A stretch of 64,000 nucleotides of DNA. It comes from Paraburkholderia lacunae (GTDB lineage: Bacteria; Pseudomonadota; Gammaproteobacteria; Burkholderiales; Burkholderiaceae). Below, one piece after another: positions 19,501 to 27,683 of this stretch. A program made the position numbers and the translations under genes. The stretch covers positions 17,658 to 81,657 of the forward strand of contig NZ_QHKS01000031.1 of NCBI RefSeq assembly GCF_003353175.1, given 5' to 3'. The notes under the pieces were generated by a model. That model made no database searches. It had not been told where the DNA came from and saw only the letters and a program-made list of their open reading frames with translations. Within the stretch, counting starts at the first letter, position 1, and every line of letters begins with the position of its first letter.

Positions 19501-19815
19501 AAGCCTGAAGCGGCGAGCAAGATCAACATTCTGCGCGAGCTGCGCGACGCGGTGGTACCACCTGGCGCGAAGCCAGGCAAGGGCGACCTCGCGCAGATCA
19601 ACGAGCGCAATGCGCAGATCGCCACCCTGCTCGAGGCAGACGACAGTTGGGATAACCGCTTCCTGTACTCGCTGGAAACAAACGGCGCGTCGCGCACGCT
19701 TGGACCGAGCTTCCTTGCAACGCTGCAGCGCGTCACCGAGGTGTCCCATCCGCGTCAGCTGAGCGTGCTGCGCGCGGAGCGGCCGGTCACGCCGCCGGAG
19801 CCCGATCGTTCCTGA
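16552..19815 (+). CDS. large AWR-like (RipA-like) candidate type III effector, second copy
   Basis: A protein of about 1087 residues. The frame is open far upstream; the hrpII promoter at 16417-16480 limits the start to 16552 or 16576, neither with a good ribosome site. It shares with the divergent neighbour a WR motif (YFTWRCGFTHEGPG; TWR at 353-355 in place of AWR), a RMFGFNKSPMSALALGT block and a beta-rich C-terminal half (for example GQFGINTGVAELL, HGQLFIGSDRRW). A helical tail follows. The beta-rich half could be a barrel or propeller, which only a structure prediction can settle. It ends at a strong terminator. Confidence 0.65.
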   Translation: MVHFISTPMTPPKVSSSGHAHEPVATGDVTAGTSSSAATGLQTTRPTASRRRDGFWSNLKRTLAPRPMTVSNSLLGSVTTARPTTARAKIGVTEDQRHKPDKNATPPAAIARHKHNVALTLAGTDKTAPAERVVSEGGAASVAARLFNRSGLGPQKPTTDLASELEACLGAPEGSDMDTQLKAAARQELVLRRMNQAFGADVGRASRALQDLRGMGPLLEVKGGAFELAHRLAVSSLGYGTLRTLSGDVAADADPVQHAMREDATKLALRAANTLIAALPEGHPPPQSMDEVVGLALAALPEHQRPTGITNVPPSQRMNGDVSVPAKALLAAVQLADDPTAEPERHLKSAYFTWRCGFTHEGPGTLLAHAQNRLFKLSRYARRASQPGTLANLRRMFGFNKSPMSALALGTGGASLRHPEDDLLKADVIWQLGGALAERAQTHGDGPPDSRIADAVQAATLEAWYQRVAHKGWRDKTSVPKHMRHAIAARAAALTGVSETEVKLSPEYAALKSRTGSRLTTATLESWINRLEASEPRDATPQPTTQQASEQLDETDEITAVETQTAPAASQAAQFKAALKNLTTLERNGEATPDRSTPQTVLENFRRVITEPRMTYDVRLSDGGQFGINTGVAELLNLPGASKLPFVLAGPDIKLIHGRHAMINGGSSANHGQLFIGSDRRWASHAGVSAASGVNLFHKSFQAIGSAQVLPAVFDASQPKGVMVRARLQPTGTLPAGQQPAGEPDPWRAKMLGVIDEATASGPNRGLPHDAGSMWDAIAHSFYKDPDVSVNWLDSKAQSLSTTVNASTGVRYEHDGYKIGPSLQAGGTKTWFTRTHRQETGPLKAEFAGSSSARMAGASATLVAGLAPQGNFADETGHVKSVVLPNVSIVGFGTTVLQSETGSTWRIAEEDGHIDASLSYRDTTFTSMKEFKRYVDSRRASWDDTYNKQPAGAAQSEPIDDYLARVDQDALRGNQLFAERVWLKPEAASKINILRELRDAVVPPGAKPGKGDLAQINERNAQIATLLEADDSWDNRFLYSLETNGASRTLGPSFLATLQRVTEVSHPRQLSVLRAERPVTPPEPDRS

Positions 19816-19856
19816 TCGTTAGTCGTTTGCCGGTTTTTTCCGGTTCGCCGGTAAGT

Positions 19857-19885
19857 GCGGCGCCGCGCGTTTCGCGCGGCGCCGC
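19857..19885 (+). terminator. strong GC hairpin after the AWR-like gene
   Basis: A perfect 13-bp stem (19857-19869 with 19873-19885) and three-base loop. The T-tract is weak. It separates the AWR-like gene from the harpin promoter. Confidence 0.7.
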
Positions 19886-19935
19886 ATCGTCTTCCTGCGC
19901 CGTCTGCTCTCTCCCCCGCCCCCCTTCCCCGCCGA

Positions 19936-19997
19936 TTCGCCGCCACGCTTGATGTTTCGTTTTACGAAACAACACAATCAAGCCAGTCTCTTACGCT
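19936..19997 (+). promoter_or_regulatory. hrpII box and -10 for the harpin operon
   Basis: TTCG (19936-19939), 16 bases, TTCG (19956-19959), 32 bases, TACGCT (19992-19997). The harpin ATG is at 20111. Confidence 0.85.
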
Positions 19998-20110
19998 TTG
20001 TTACGGGACGATCGCCATGCTGCGGCCGTCGCGCGGCCAATCGGATTTCAAATGCGCAGCGTGTTCAAAGCCGCTGTGCCTCTCTCATCGTTTACTGTAA
20101 GAGGCTATTC

Positions 20111-20854
20111 ATGAGCAAGATTACCAATGACTCCGGCAGCAGCGCCATCCAGGCCGATCTGCAGCAACTGGAATCGGACCTGCAAGGCGGCGGCAAGCTC
20201 GGCAACAACGATATCGAGAAGCTGCTCGAAATGATCCTCGCGATCATCGAACAGAAGGTGAACGGCAGCTCGCAAGGCGGCAACCCGTCTGCCGGCGGCG
20301 GTGGCGGCGATAACTCGACGCAAGGTCCGAACTCGACGCAAGGTCCGTCGACCGACAACAACGTCGATCCGAGCAACGACTCGACCGACGTGCAAAGCCA
20401 GATCATGTCGCTGCTGCAGCAGATCCTGCAAATGCTGCAGCAGTCGTCGCAAAGCGGCCAGGGGCTCGACAAGCAGACTGCGAGCATGATCGACGATATT
20501 CTCAAGCTGCTGCAACAGATCCAGGGCGCGCAAGGCGGCGGCCAGGCCGGCGGCGGCGGTGCGAACAAGGGTGGCGATCAGACCTCGCAGATTCAGGATC
20601 TGCTTTCCGAAGTGATCCAACTGCTGCAACAGCTCCAGGGGTCGTCGCAATCCGACGGTTCGAGCAACGGCGACACCGATCCGAACAGCGCGAGCGACCC
20701 AAGCGACACCAGCACGAACGGCACAGACGGCACGGACGGGTCGAACAACGGCACGGCCGATCCGAGCACGCTCACCAACGAACTGCTCAAGCTGCTTTCG
20801 CAATTGCTGCCGATGCTCAACAAGGCGATGAGCGAGAAAACGTCGACGAATTGA
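20111..20854 (+). CDS. harpin (PopA/HrpN-like secreted protein)
   Basis: A 247-residue secreted-type protein starting at 20111 behind AGAGG. It contains no Cys, aromatic, His or Arg residue, and alternates Gly/Ser/Asn/Asp-rich linkers with Leu/Gln helices such as VQSQIMSLLQQILQMLQQ and IQDLLSEVIQLLQQLQ. The linker has two direct NSTQGP repeats. Harpins leave through the T3SS, act at the plant plasma membrane or apoplast, help translocation and can trigger the hypersensitive response. The QSQIM helix resembles the PopA C-terminal region. It leads an hrpII-driven pair with the gene at 20946. Confidence 0.85.
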   Translation: MSKITNDSGSSAIQADLQQLESDLQGGGKLGNNDIEKLLEMILAIIEQKVNGSSQGGNPSAGGGGGDNSTQGPNSTQGPSTDNNVDPSNDSTDVQSQIMSLLQQILQMLQQSSQSGQGLDKQTASMIDDILKLLQQIQGAQGGGQAGGGGANKGGDQTSQIQDLLSEVIQLLQQLQGSSQSDGSSNGDTDPNSASDPSDTSTNGTDGTDGSNNGTADPSTLTNELLKLLSQLLPMLNKAMSEKTSTN

Positions 20855-20945
20855 GGCAATTCCACCCACATCGTCGCGCGGCCCCGCTGGCAGGCCATCC
20901 GATCGGCCCCGCCTTGCGTGGGCCGCGCGCATCGAGGAGCACACA

Positions 20946-21995
20946 ATGAGTATATTTTCGAAAATCAAGCATGCGTTCCAGCATATTGGCCACGACATCG
21001 AGAAGGCCGCGAAATCGGTCGCGCACGGCGTCGAGCATGTGGCCCATGTGCTGGAAAAGGATTTCAAAAAGGTGCTGCAGGACGCACTGGCAATGACTGA
21101 AGCGCTCATGCAGGGCAATATGAAGCTCGCCATGCAAGACCTGCTGAAGACGGCCGATGACGTCGGCAAGGCTGCGACGGACGCGGCCACCGCCAGCGCG
21201 GAAGCCACGCTCGAAGGTTTGCAGGGATTGCATCTCGGCAAGGGTTTCGACAAGGTGTTGAATAGCGTCGAAAAGGGAGTCGAGACGGTCAAGAAAGACG
21301 TCAACGAGGGCGTCGACGCCGCTGCCCAGGACCTCGTGTCATCCGTCGAGGGCGTCGTATCCGGCTCCGTCAACGCGGTGAAGGATCTCGCGCACGGCAA
21401 TTTCAAGGGCATGGTGAACGACCTGGCGCAGGTCGGGGAGGATGCGCTCGAAGCCGCCGCCGACCTCACGCCCGAGGGCCTGGGTGCGACCGTCGCAGCC
21501 TCGACGCTCGCCGCGGCGCATATCGGCAGCGAGACGCTCGACAACACGATCGCAGCCGCGATGCATGGCGGCGTCGGCAAGGTCATCAAGTCGGTCAGCG
21601 AGATGGAGGTCAGCCAGGGCGCGCAGAAGCTGGGCGACAAGCTGCTGGGCGGCGGCAGTGCCGAGACCGCAACCGCGACGGGCGGCGACGCGGTAGCGCT
21701 TATGGCGATGGCCTCCGCCTCTGGCGGCTCCGGCCGGCGCGGCGGGCATCGCGGCGTGGAAGGCTCGCATGACACCCGTTCAGCGGAAGGTGAAACACCG
21801 AAGAACGGCAGCGCCGAGGGGCACAAGCAGGACGGGAAAACCGAAACCAGATCCGACTCCAGGGAGAAGCAGGACAACTCCAAGGACAAGGAAAAGGAAA
21901 AGGATGAAAAGACCCTGCAGGCGGGACCGCCTCCGGGCGTGCTCGATACGCTGCTGCTCAGCTATCTTGCGGACAACCAGCGGCGCGTCGCCTGA
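20946..21995 (+). CDS. harpin-operon partner, amphipathic helical protein
   Basis: A 349-residue protein 91 bp after the harpin, start behind GAGGAG. The N-terminus (MSIFSKIKHAFQHIGHDI) is a strongly amphipathic Lys/His helix, like membrane-active peptides. Residues 30-230 continue as Ala/Val/Lys/Asp helices with repeated VxxVxKxV patterns; the C-terminal third is Lys/Glu/Asp/Ser-rich and disordered. There is no signal peptide, no Cys and no long hydrophobic span. Position in the hrpII harpin operon suggests secretion. No PopF/HrpF-type translocator is visible in the window, so a membrane-interacting helper role is possible but unproven. Confidence 0.65.
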   Translation: MSIFSKIKHAFQHIGHDIEKAAKSVAHGVEHVAHVLEKDFKKVLQDALAMTEALMQGNMKLAMQDLLKTADDVGKAATDAATASAEATLEGLQGLHLGKGFDKVLNSVEKGVETVKKDVNEGVDAAAQDLVSSVEGVVSGSVNAVKDLAHGNFKGMVNDLAQVGEDALEAAADLTPEGLGATVAASTLAAAHIGSETLDNTIAAAMHGGVGKVIKSVSEMEVSQGAQKLGDKLLGGGSAETATATGGDAVALMAMASASGGSGRRGGHRGVEGSHDTRSAEGETPKNGSAEGHKQDGKTETRSDSREKQDNSKDKEKEKDEKTLQAGPPPGVLDTLLLSYLADNQRRVA

Positions 21996-22057
21996 CGGCA
22001 GTCAGGCTTCGGACTCTGATTGTTTTGCGCTAACGGTAACCTTGCCGCAGTAACGAT

Positions 22058-22086
22058 ACAGCCCGCACGGTGTGCGGGCTGTATTC
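22058..22086 (+). terminator. rho-independent terminator of the harpin operon
   Basis: A perfect 11-bp stem (22058-22068 with 22072-22082), three-base loop, then a T-rich stretch to about 22091. Confidence 0.85.
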
Positions 22087-22391
22087 ATTTTGGAAACCGA
22101 AAGTCACGTTTCGCGGCACCCTACGCGACCGCCGGTTCTACTATGGTTATGTGATGTCCTCCGACAAGAGAAGCAGGAGCGCCTGATTGTTTATGAAAAT
22201 TGGTGAAGTCAAAACAATTGATTAAAACCATTTCGCTCTGCCGCAGTGTGAATCTGAACAATTTTTCGGAATTGAATGACGTTTCCCAACAGATCCCGAC
22301 AAATAGAAAGTCTGCGAAAATGCAAAGCGTTGGCTGCACGCAACGGAAGACGAGCATGTAATCTACGGCATTGCGCAATAAGCCCACAACG
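22087..22391. other. AT-richer intergenic stretch
   Basis: About 300 bp with visibly lower GC than its surroundings, between the harpin terminator and a short reading frame. I see no coding potential I trust and no hrpII box. A 97-codon frame on the minus strand has no ribosome site or recognisable content. The composition suggests imported DNA. Confidence 0.4.
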
Positions 22392-22571
22392 ATGAAATAT
22401 TTCCTGTACGTCATGGCCTCAGTTGTAATGCAAGCCTTCTCATACGGCTACGTATCCAGAATAATGGATGGACCATCAAGCCTGCTATTCGTCATCCTCG
22501 CGTGTCTCTCCTGCTCCGTCTTTTACTTTTCTCTGGGTGCTTTCAAGGGTGCCGCGCAACAGCGGGATTAA
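22392..22571 (+). CDS. possible small membrane protein
   Basis: A 59-residue frame with two hydrophobic segments, MKYFLYVMASVVMQAFSYG and SLLFVILACLSCSVFYFSLG, the profile of a small two-span membrane protein. It has no clear ribosome site and lies in AT-richer DNA next to an IS remnant, so it may be a fragment or chance frame. Confidence 0.3.
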   Translation: MKYFLYVMASVVMQAFSYGYVSRIMDGPSSLLFVILACLSCSVFYFSLGAFKGAAQQRD

Positions 22572-23028
22572 TGTTTCGAGCCTTGAGGTTGACTTGCTGA
22601 AGCAAGTGTCGCGGCGAAGACCTCGAATGGGGAATGGAAGGCGTGTGTGGCGCGCGGCCGGCTATTCAGACTGTCGGCAATGACATCGAGTTCATCTTGG
22701 CTGTAGACCAAAAGGTCCGTGCCTTTGGGCAGATACTGTCCCAGCAGCCCGTTGGTGTTTTCGCAGGTGCCCCGTTGCCATGGACTGTGCGGGTCACAGG
22801 AGTACACCTTCACGCCGGTGGCGGCGGCGAGCTCTTTATGTCGCTACATTTCTTTGCCCTGGTCGTAGGTGAAGTTCTGCCGTAAGGGCTCGGCAATCGA
22901 ATTGAGTCTGGCGGAGAAGCCCGCCAGCGCTGAAGCCGCCGTGGCATCTTCCATCTTCGCAGGCAGCACCAGGCGGCTGGTCCCTTCGACCAGAACGCCT
23001 ACCGAGGACTGTTGCCCGCCCCCTCTAT
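22568..23028 (-). mobile_element. IS30-family transposase remnant
   Basis: The C-terminal part of an IS30-type DDE transposase on the minus strand. Readable blocks are SSVGVLVEGTSRLVLPAKM, LNSIAEPLRQNFTYDQGKEM, then PHSPWQRGTCENTNGLLGQY with the catalytic Glu and SLNSRPRATHAF. After GKEM there is an in-frame TAG near 22841, with the family sequence resuming in the same frame. The N-terminal half is missing and the sequence becomes unrelated beyond about 23030. It is dead and marks a boundary between the effector island and hrcC. Confidence 0.85.
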
Positions 23029-23163
23029 TGATATTCAAAGCTTCGCTGCAGGGGCGGAATGAAAAGCAAGTATTGCGGGCAAGGCCAACAGAGTGACGAA
23101 CAAACCGGGCGGTGGTGCCGTCGGCCTTGCAGCGAGCAGAGGCACCCCACCTAACGCGTCACC

Positions 23164-25239
23164 TCAAGGCTTATCGCCCAAGGGCATGCTCATGTTGCCG
23201 CCATTGCCGCCGCTGCTACCCGTTCGGGGCGGCGGCAACCCAACGAGCTGGGCGACACGGGCCGCAGCGGGCTGCCCCGGAAGATTCATCGCATCCGGCG
23301 GGGGCGGCGGTGGCGACGGCACGAAGCCCGCGCCATTACCACCTGGAACTGCATCTCCCCCGCCACCACCACCACCCGCAGCCGCTGACAACACCCGCGG
23401 CGTCAGCAGAAACAGCCGCTGAAATCGCTGCCCCTGATGCTTGCGATAGCGGAACAGGTTGCCGATCACCGGTATCTTCGAAAGCAGCGGCACCGCCGTT
23501 TCAGTGTGATCGTCCTGATCCACAGAATAGCCCGCGATCAGCAGACTATCGCCCTCCTTGATGAGCGCCTGCGTGTCGATCGTGCTGTTGCTGACAACCG
23601 GCAACTGTCCGACTTGCTGATCGGTCAGCCTGCCGTCCTCGATATGTACGTCCATGCGGATCTGTTCGCCATTGCCCGCGCTCACGATCGAGGGCAGCAC
23701 GCGCAGCGACACCCCGGCGGACACGCTGTACAGATCCGCCGACTGATAACCCGACACCTGCACATAAAACGTCTGCTTGTTGTCCATGAGCGCTTCGACA
23801 TTGTCAAGCGTCTCGACTTTCGGGCTCGCCGTGATGCGCGCCTGGTCGGTCTGCTGCATCGCGCTGATGCGGGTCAGCAGATATCGTCCCGCGCCGCCGA
23901 TCACCGCGGTCAGCACACCGCCCGCCGGCGTCGCCAGCACGCCGGCGGTGGTCGCGTCGAGCGGATTGCCGAAGCCCTGTGGATTGAGCGAGCCGGGGTT
24001 GCCCGTCTGCGATTGCTGCCCATTGCCTGTCTCAATGTCGATGTGCCCGGAATGCAGGCGCCAGTCGACACCGAGTTCCTGCAACGCGTTATCCGTGATT
24101 TCGATGATGCTGGCGTCGATTTCGAGAATGCCCGGCCGCGTATCGAGCGATTCGATGAGCGTGCCGAACGCGGCCATGTTTTCCGCCCGGTCGCGCACCA
24201 GGATCGAATTGCTGCGCGAATCCGCCTCGATGGTCGGCGCACCGCCAGCAGCCGTACTTGCTCTCGCGCGACTCGCCGAGGACGATGCCGAGCCCGTGCC
24301 GTCGCGCGCGGAGACAGGTTCCATGCCGCCGTCGCCGACGCTTCCGGCAGGCGGCGCCACCCCTCCCTCGCCCGGGCTCGCATACGACTGTCCCGCACCG
24401 AGGCCGGGCAGCGTTGGCAACGGCGGTGGATGCCCGCCCGCCGTCCGGGTCACGCCCGTCGTCATTCCGTCGTCCTGCATCTCGCGCACGCTCGGCACGC
24501 GGTATGCGTCGCGCCGAGCCGGCGGCGCATCGCCCGAGGCCTCGCCGTTGGCTGGAACACCCTGGCCGTACAGCGTGCGCAGCAATGACGCGACGCCTCG
24601 CACGGCAATGCCGCGGCCGTTGATCGTGATGGTCCGATCGGTCGCCCATGCGTAGTGCAGCGGAAAGCGTTGCACGACCACCTTCTCGCCCGACTCGGAT
24701 TTGTGATCGATCAGATGCGCGACGTCGGTCACCAGTTCGACGAAGCGCGGCGGCCCGGACACCACCGCCGTGCCGGACACGCTGTCGTAGCGCACTGGAA
24801 AGCGCGGATCGTCGATCTGCAAGCGCCCCAGCGCGCGCCGCAAATCTTCGGTGCCGGCGTTGGACAGACCAAGCGTCGCGCTGCGGGCTTCGTTCGCGCC
24901 GTAGATACGTAGCACGGACCCGTCGTAGTACCACAGCACGCCGAACGACTCCGCCATCTGATCGAGAAAGCGCTGCGGCGCCGCGTTGAACCGGCCCGAC
25001 ACGCTGCCTTCGACGTGCGGCGAGATCCACGTCATCACGTGCTGGCTCGCGCCGAAATCGCGCAGCACATCCTTGAGGTCTTTATGATCCGCGACGTACT
25101 CGAAGCGCGTGCCCTGCCATGCGACACGTTCTGCATGGGCCGGCAACGGCGACGCCAGCGCGCCGGCTGCGACGAGGGCCGCGCACAGCGTGCGCATACG
25201 GACAGCCGCGCCGCGGCGGACGGGAACGATAGCTTTCAT
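23164..25239 (-). CDS. hrcC: T3SS outer-membrane secretin HrcC (SctC)
   Basis: Forms the outer-membrane ring of the injectisome. The 691-residue protein starts at 25239 (GCGGAG six bases before) with a cleavable signal ending near PLPAHA. N-domains follow, then a disordered Pro/Gly/Ser insert (about residues 235-310) and the secretin core with the ASPKVETLDNVEALM, GVSLRVLPSIV and VPLLSKIPVIGNLFRYR landmarks. The C-terminal 75 residues are poly-Gly, poly-Pro and Asn-rich, an unusual tail after the usual LFLLTPRVL end. It follows hrpB by 11 bp, so the two are likely co-transcribed. Confidence 0.95.
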   Translation of the reverse strand: MKAIVPVRRGAAVRMRTLCAALVAAGALASPLPAHAERVAWQGTRFEYVADHKDLKDVLRDFGASQHVMTWISPHVEGSVSGRFNAAPQRFLDQMAESFGVLWYYDGSVLRIYGANEARSATLGLSNAGTEDLRRALGRLQIDDPRFPVRYDSVSGTAVVSGPPRFVELVTDVAHLIDHKSESGEKVVVQRFPLHYAWATDRTITINGRGIAVRGVASLLRTLYGQGVPANGEASGDAPPARRDAYRVPSVREMQDDGMTTGVTRTAGGHPPPLPTLPGLGAGQSYASPGEGGVAPPAGSVGDGGMEPVSARDGTGSASSSASRARASTAAGGAPTIEADSRSNSILVRDRAENMAAFGTLIESLDTRPGILEIDASIIEITDNALQELGVDWRLHSGHIDIETGNGQQSQTGNPGSLNPQGFGNPLDATTAGVLATPAGGVLTAVIGGAGRYLLTRISAMQQTDQARITASPKVETLDNVEALMDNKQTFYVQVSGYQSADLYSVSAGVSLRVLPSIVSAGNGEQIRMDVHIEDGRLTDQQVGQLPVVSNSTIDTQALIKEGDSLLIAGYSVDQDDHTETAVPLLSKIPVIGNLFRYRKHQGQRFQRLFLLTPRVLSAAAGGGGGGGDAVPGGNGAGFVPSPPPPPPDAMNLPGQPAAARVAQLVGLPPPRTGSSGGNGGNMSMPLGDKP

Positions 25240-25250
25240 GGCGGCTCCGC

Positions 25251-26699
25251 TTAACGATGCATCGTCTCTGACGGCGATTCCTTGAACTCGCGGCGATAAC
25301 CCTTCGCGAGCGCGGAACGGCTCTTCACGCCCCAGCGGCTTGCCGTATCGAAGATCGAGCCTTGCATGCGCTCGTCGTTCAACAGGTCGTTACGAATGCC
25401 TTCGAGCCGCAGCTTGCGGATCAGCCCGCCCGGCGACATTCCGATCGAACGCTTGAAGGCTATTTGAAGCGCGCGCTCCGTGACGTCGATCTGCGAGGCG
25501 ATTTCGCGGGTATTCAAATCGGCGCGATCGAGATTCTCGATGATGTAGCGATATGCGCGGCGATACTTCGCGGGCAGGCGCGCCGAAACGTCGTCCGCGG
25601 GCAGTGCGCGGCTCGCCGGCGATTGAATCGCGCCGAGGCCAGGCGTCTCGCTGCGCAGGCAGCGCAACGCTTCGGACGCATAGCTGGCGTACAGCTTGAG
25701 CGCCTCGGTTGGGTTGCCGCGCCATACCGCGATCTTGGATACGCAATACAGGTAGTCGAAATTGCAGCGGCGTGTGCCGGTATCCGCTTCGGCGCGGCTG
25801 ATCTTGGCAAGCACCGAATCGGCGACATCGTCGAGTCCGCCAGCAAGTCCAGCGAGCACGATGTCCAGCTTCGCGAGGAACGCCTGGCCGGCGCCGCGAA
25901 AATGCTGCGGCCGGCTGACCGCGTCGAAGAGCGGCGCGGCGGCAATGCGCTCACCGCGCGCCAGCGCCGCGATCTGTTCCAGATACTCGTGGCGCTGCGC
26001 GAGAAGCGCCGGCATCGGCGACATCAGCACCGTGGTTTCGGTGAGCTTGTGCGTCACTTCTGCGCGGTCGCCCGCGCTTTGAGCACGCGCCACATGCGCC
26101 GAGCTCCAGAACGCGTGATCGCTCAGCGTGGTCGCCGTGCGAATGCGCAATTGCACGTCAAATTCGCGCGCGAGCAGCGCGATCACGAGTCGCCAGCCGG
26201 GTTCCTCATGCATGTCGGCCAGTTCGGCGGCTTGCAGGAGCGCGTCGTCCGCATCGCGCTGACGTCCCACCTGATGTTGCACCATGGCCGATGCAATCAA
26301 TGCCTCGAGAACTTCCGCGGGGCTCGCCGCCTCGTCCTGGATGATACGCGCAAAGCACTTGGCGGTGGCCGCGTAGCGGTCACGCATCATCAATTGCCAA
26401 CCGGTGTTGCGGCACGACATGATGCGCAGACGGTCATCATCGCCCACGATCGTTTTCTGAGCGCGCCGGTACATCTCTTCGGCATCCTGCTCGTAGCCGA
26501 GCAGAAGCGATGCATCAGCTACGGCGACGAGACGCGCGACGTCCGCGTCATCCAGTTTGTGGGACGGGCGTTCGAGCACATCGTCGACGAGGCAATAGCC
26601 GCGTTCCGATGCGCCGTCGAGCATGGCGGCCGCATACGCCGGCAAGCGGTTCTTCTGCGCGAGCCCCGACGACAGCGCGAAATAAATTGTCGAAAACAT
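25251..26699 (-). CDS. hrpB: HrpB, AraC-family master activator of the T3SS regulon
   Basis: A 482-residue regulator starting at 26699 behind GAGGTGG. Residues 1-370 form a large helical, TPR-like region as in Ralstonia HrpB and Xanthomonas HrpX. The last 105 residues are an AraC/XylS double helix-turn-helix: LNTREIASQIDVTERALQIAFKR, then GMSPGGLIRKLRLEGIRNDLL, ending FKESPSETMHR. In Ralstonia it activates promoters carrying hrpII boxes, abundant in this window. No exact hrpII box was found just upstream; a 16-bp palindrome lies 65 bp before the start. It sits between hrcT and hrcC as in Ralstonia. Confidence 0.93.
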   Translation of the reverse strand: MFSTIYFALSSGLAQKNRLPAYAAAMLDGASERGYCLVDDVLERPSHKLDDADVARLVAVADASLLLGYEQDAEEMYRRAQKTIVGDDDRLRIMSCRNTGWQLMMRDRYAATAKCFARIIQDEAASPAEVLEALIASAMVQHQVGRQRDADDALLQAAELADMHEEPGWRLVIALLAREFDVQLRIRTATTLSDHAFWSSAHVARAQSAGDRAEVTHKLTETTVLMSPMPALLAQRHEYLEQIAALARGERIAAAPLFDAVSRPQHFRGAGQAFLAKLDIVLAGLAGGLDDVADSVLAKISRAEADTGTRRCNFDYLYCVSKIAVWRGNPTEALKLYASYASEALRCLRSETPGLGAIQSPASRALPADDVSARLPAKYRRAYRYIIENLDRADLNTREIASQIDVTERALQIAFKRSIGMSPGGLIRKLRLEGIRNDLLNDERMQGSIFDTASRWGVKSRSALAKGYRREFKESPSETMHR

Positions 26700-26763
26700 A
26701 ATGGTTCCACCTCAGGAGTGACCGATGTGGCGGACCATCTGATCCGCCCTGCGAACCTGTGGT

Positions 26764-26779
26764 CCCGGCGATCGCCGGG
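26764..26779. promoter_or_regulatory. perfect 16-bp palindrome upstream of hrpB
   Basis: CCCGGCGATCGCCGGG reads identically on both strands in the 150-bp gap between hrcT and hrpB. It could be an operator for an upstream regulator such as HrpG, or only a small hairpin. Confidence 0.4.
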
Positions 26780-26849
26780 CACGGAAACCATGGTAGAGAC
26801 ATCGTGCTCAACAAAACTCAACAATCAGCAGGGGACTTCACAACAATGT

Positions 26850-27680
26850 TCAGTGTGCCGGTTTCGCCACCATGCCGTTCGCCAATGCTGCCGACAGACC
26901 GCCGAGCTGCACGTCGCCGACAACCTGTGAAGCGAACACCGCGACGAGCGCGATCAGCATCAGCACGCCGATCACGCCGCGCAGCGGTTGACTGAGCGAG
27001 CTGGGTTCGAGCTTGTCAGCCGCGCGCGCGACAATGCCGAGGCCGAGATCGACCAGTATCAGCACCAGCATCACCGGCGTGCCGAGCTTGGCGAGCGCCG
27101 TCCAGATCGTGTCGGTGCGCTGGATCAGAAACGTCTCCGCCGTATTGGAGAGCGACGGATACAGCACATACGGCGGCCACCATTTGAAGGACTCGAAGAG
27201 CGCGCCCAGCACGAACAGCATGCCGCCGCCGATATAGAAGAGCGTCACGACGAGTTGCAGCAGCAGCGTCGAAACCGGCGTGCTCTGATCGCCCCGCAGC
27301 GGGTTGGTCATCTGCACGTTGTTGAAACCCGCGAGGTCGTCGATCAAGGTGCCGAGGGACTGCGCGATCCAGAACACCGGCGCGGCGCAATAGCCGAACG
27401 CGAAACCGAGAAACGCTTCCTTGCAGGCCAGCACCAGCAGCGCCGCGCTGTTGAGCGAGTCGAACGCCTGCGGAACCTGGCCCGCCGCGACGAACATCGT
27501 CAGCACGTACACCACGCCGTTGCGCGCGGTGCCGGGCAACACGGTGTCGCTGGTGGCGGGCAGCAGGATGAACGTCACCATGATGCGAATGCCCGTGAGC
27601 ATCAGCATGACGATGAAGTTGTGATACGCCTCGAAGAAGCCGAGCAGGGCCTCGGCCCACGCGTGAAAATCATGTGTCAT
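26850..27680 (-). CDS. hrcT: T3SS export apparatus membrane protein HrcT (SctT)
   Basis: A 276-residue polytopic inner-membrane protein of the FliR/SctT family, part of the export gate with HrcR and HrcS. Hydrophobic spans include IVMLMLTGIRIMVTFILLP near the N-terminus, VVYVLTMFVAAG, and the C-terminal GVIGVLMLIALVAVFA. The conserved region LGTLIDDLAGFNNVQMTNPL is typical of SctT. It begins three bases after sctO ends, in the minus-strand operon from hrpB1. Confidence 0.93.
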   Translation of the reverse strand: MTHDFHAWAEALLGFFEAYHNFIVMLMLTGIRIMVTFILLPATSDTVLPGTARNGVVYVLTMFVAAGQVPQAFDSLNSAALLVLACKEAFLGFAFGYCAAPVFWIAQSLGTLIDDLAGFNNVQMTNPLRGDQSTPVSTLLLQLVVTLFYIGGGMLFVLGALFESFKWWPPYVLYPSLSNTAETFLIQRTDTIWTALAKLGTPVMLVLILVDLGLGIVARAADKLEPSSLSQPLRGVIGVLMLIALVAVFASQVVGDVQLGGLSAALANGMVAKPAH

Positions 27681-27683
27681 CGG

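Noticed and set aside
20105..21889. A 594-codon minus-strand frame across the harpin pair
   Set aside because: Low-complexity Ser/Ala/Pro shadow of two convincing plus-strand genes with an hrpII promoter.
22121..22414. A 97-codon minus-strand frame in the AT-richer gap
   Set aside because: No ribosome site, no hrpII box and irregular composition; low GC alone makes stop-free frames unreliable here.
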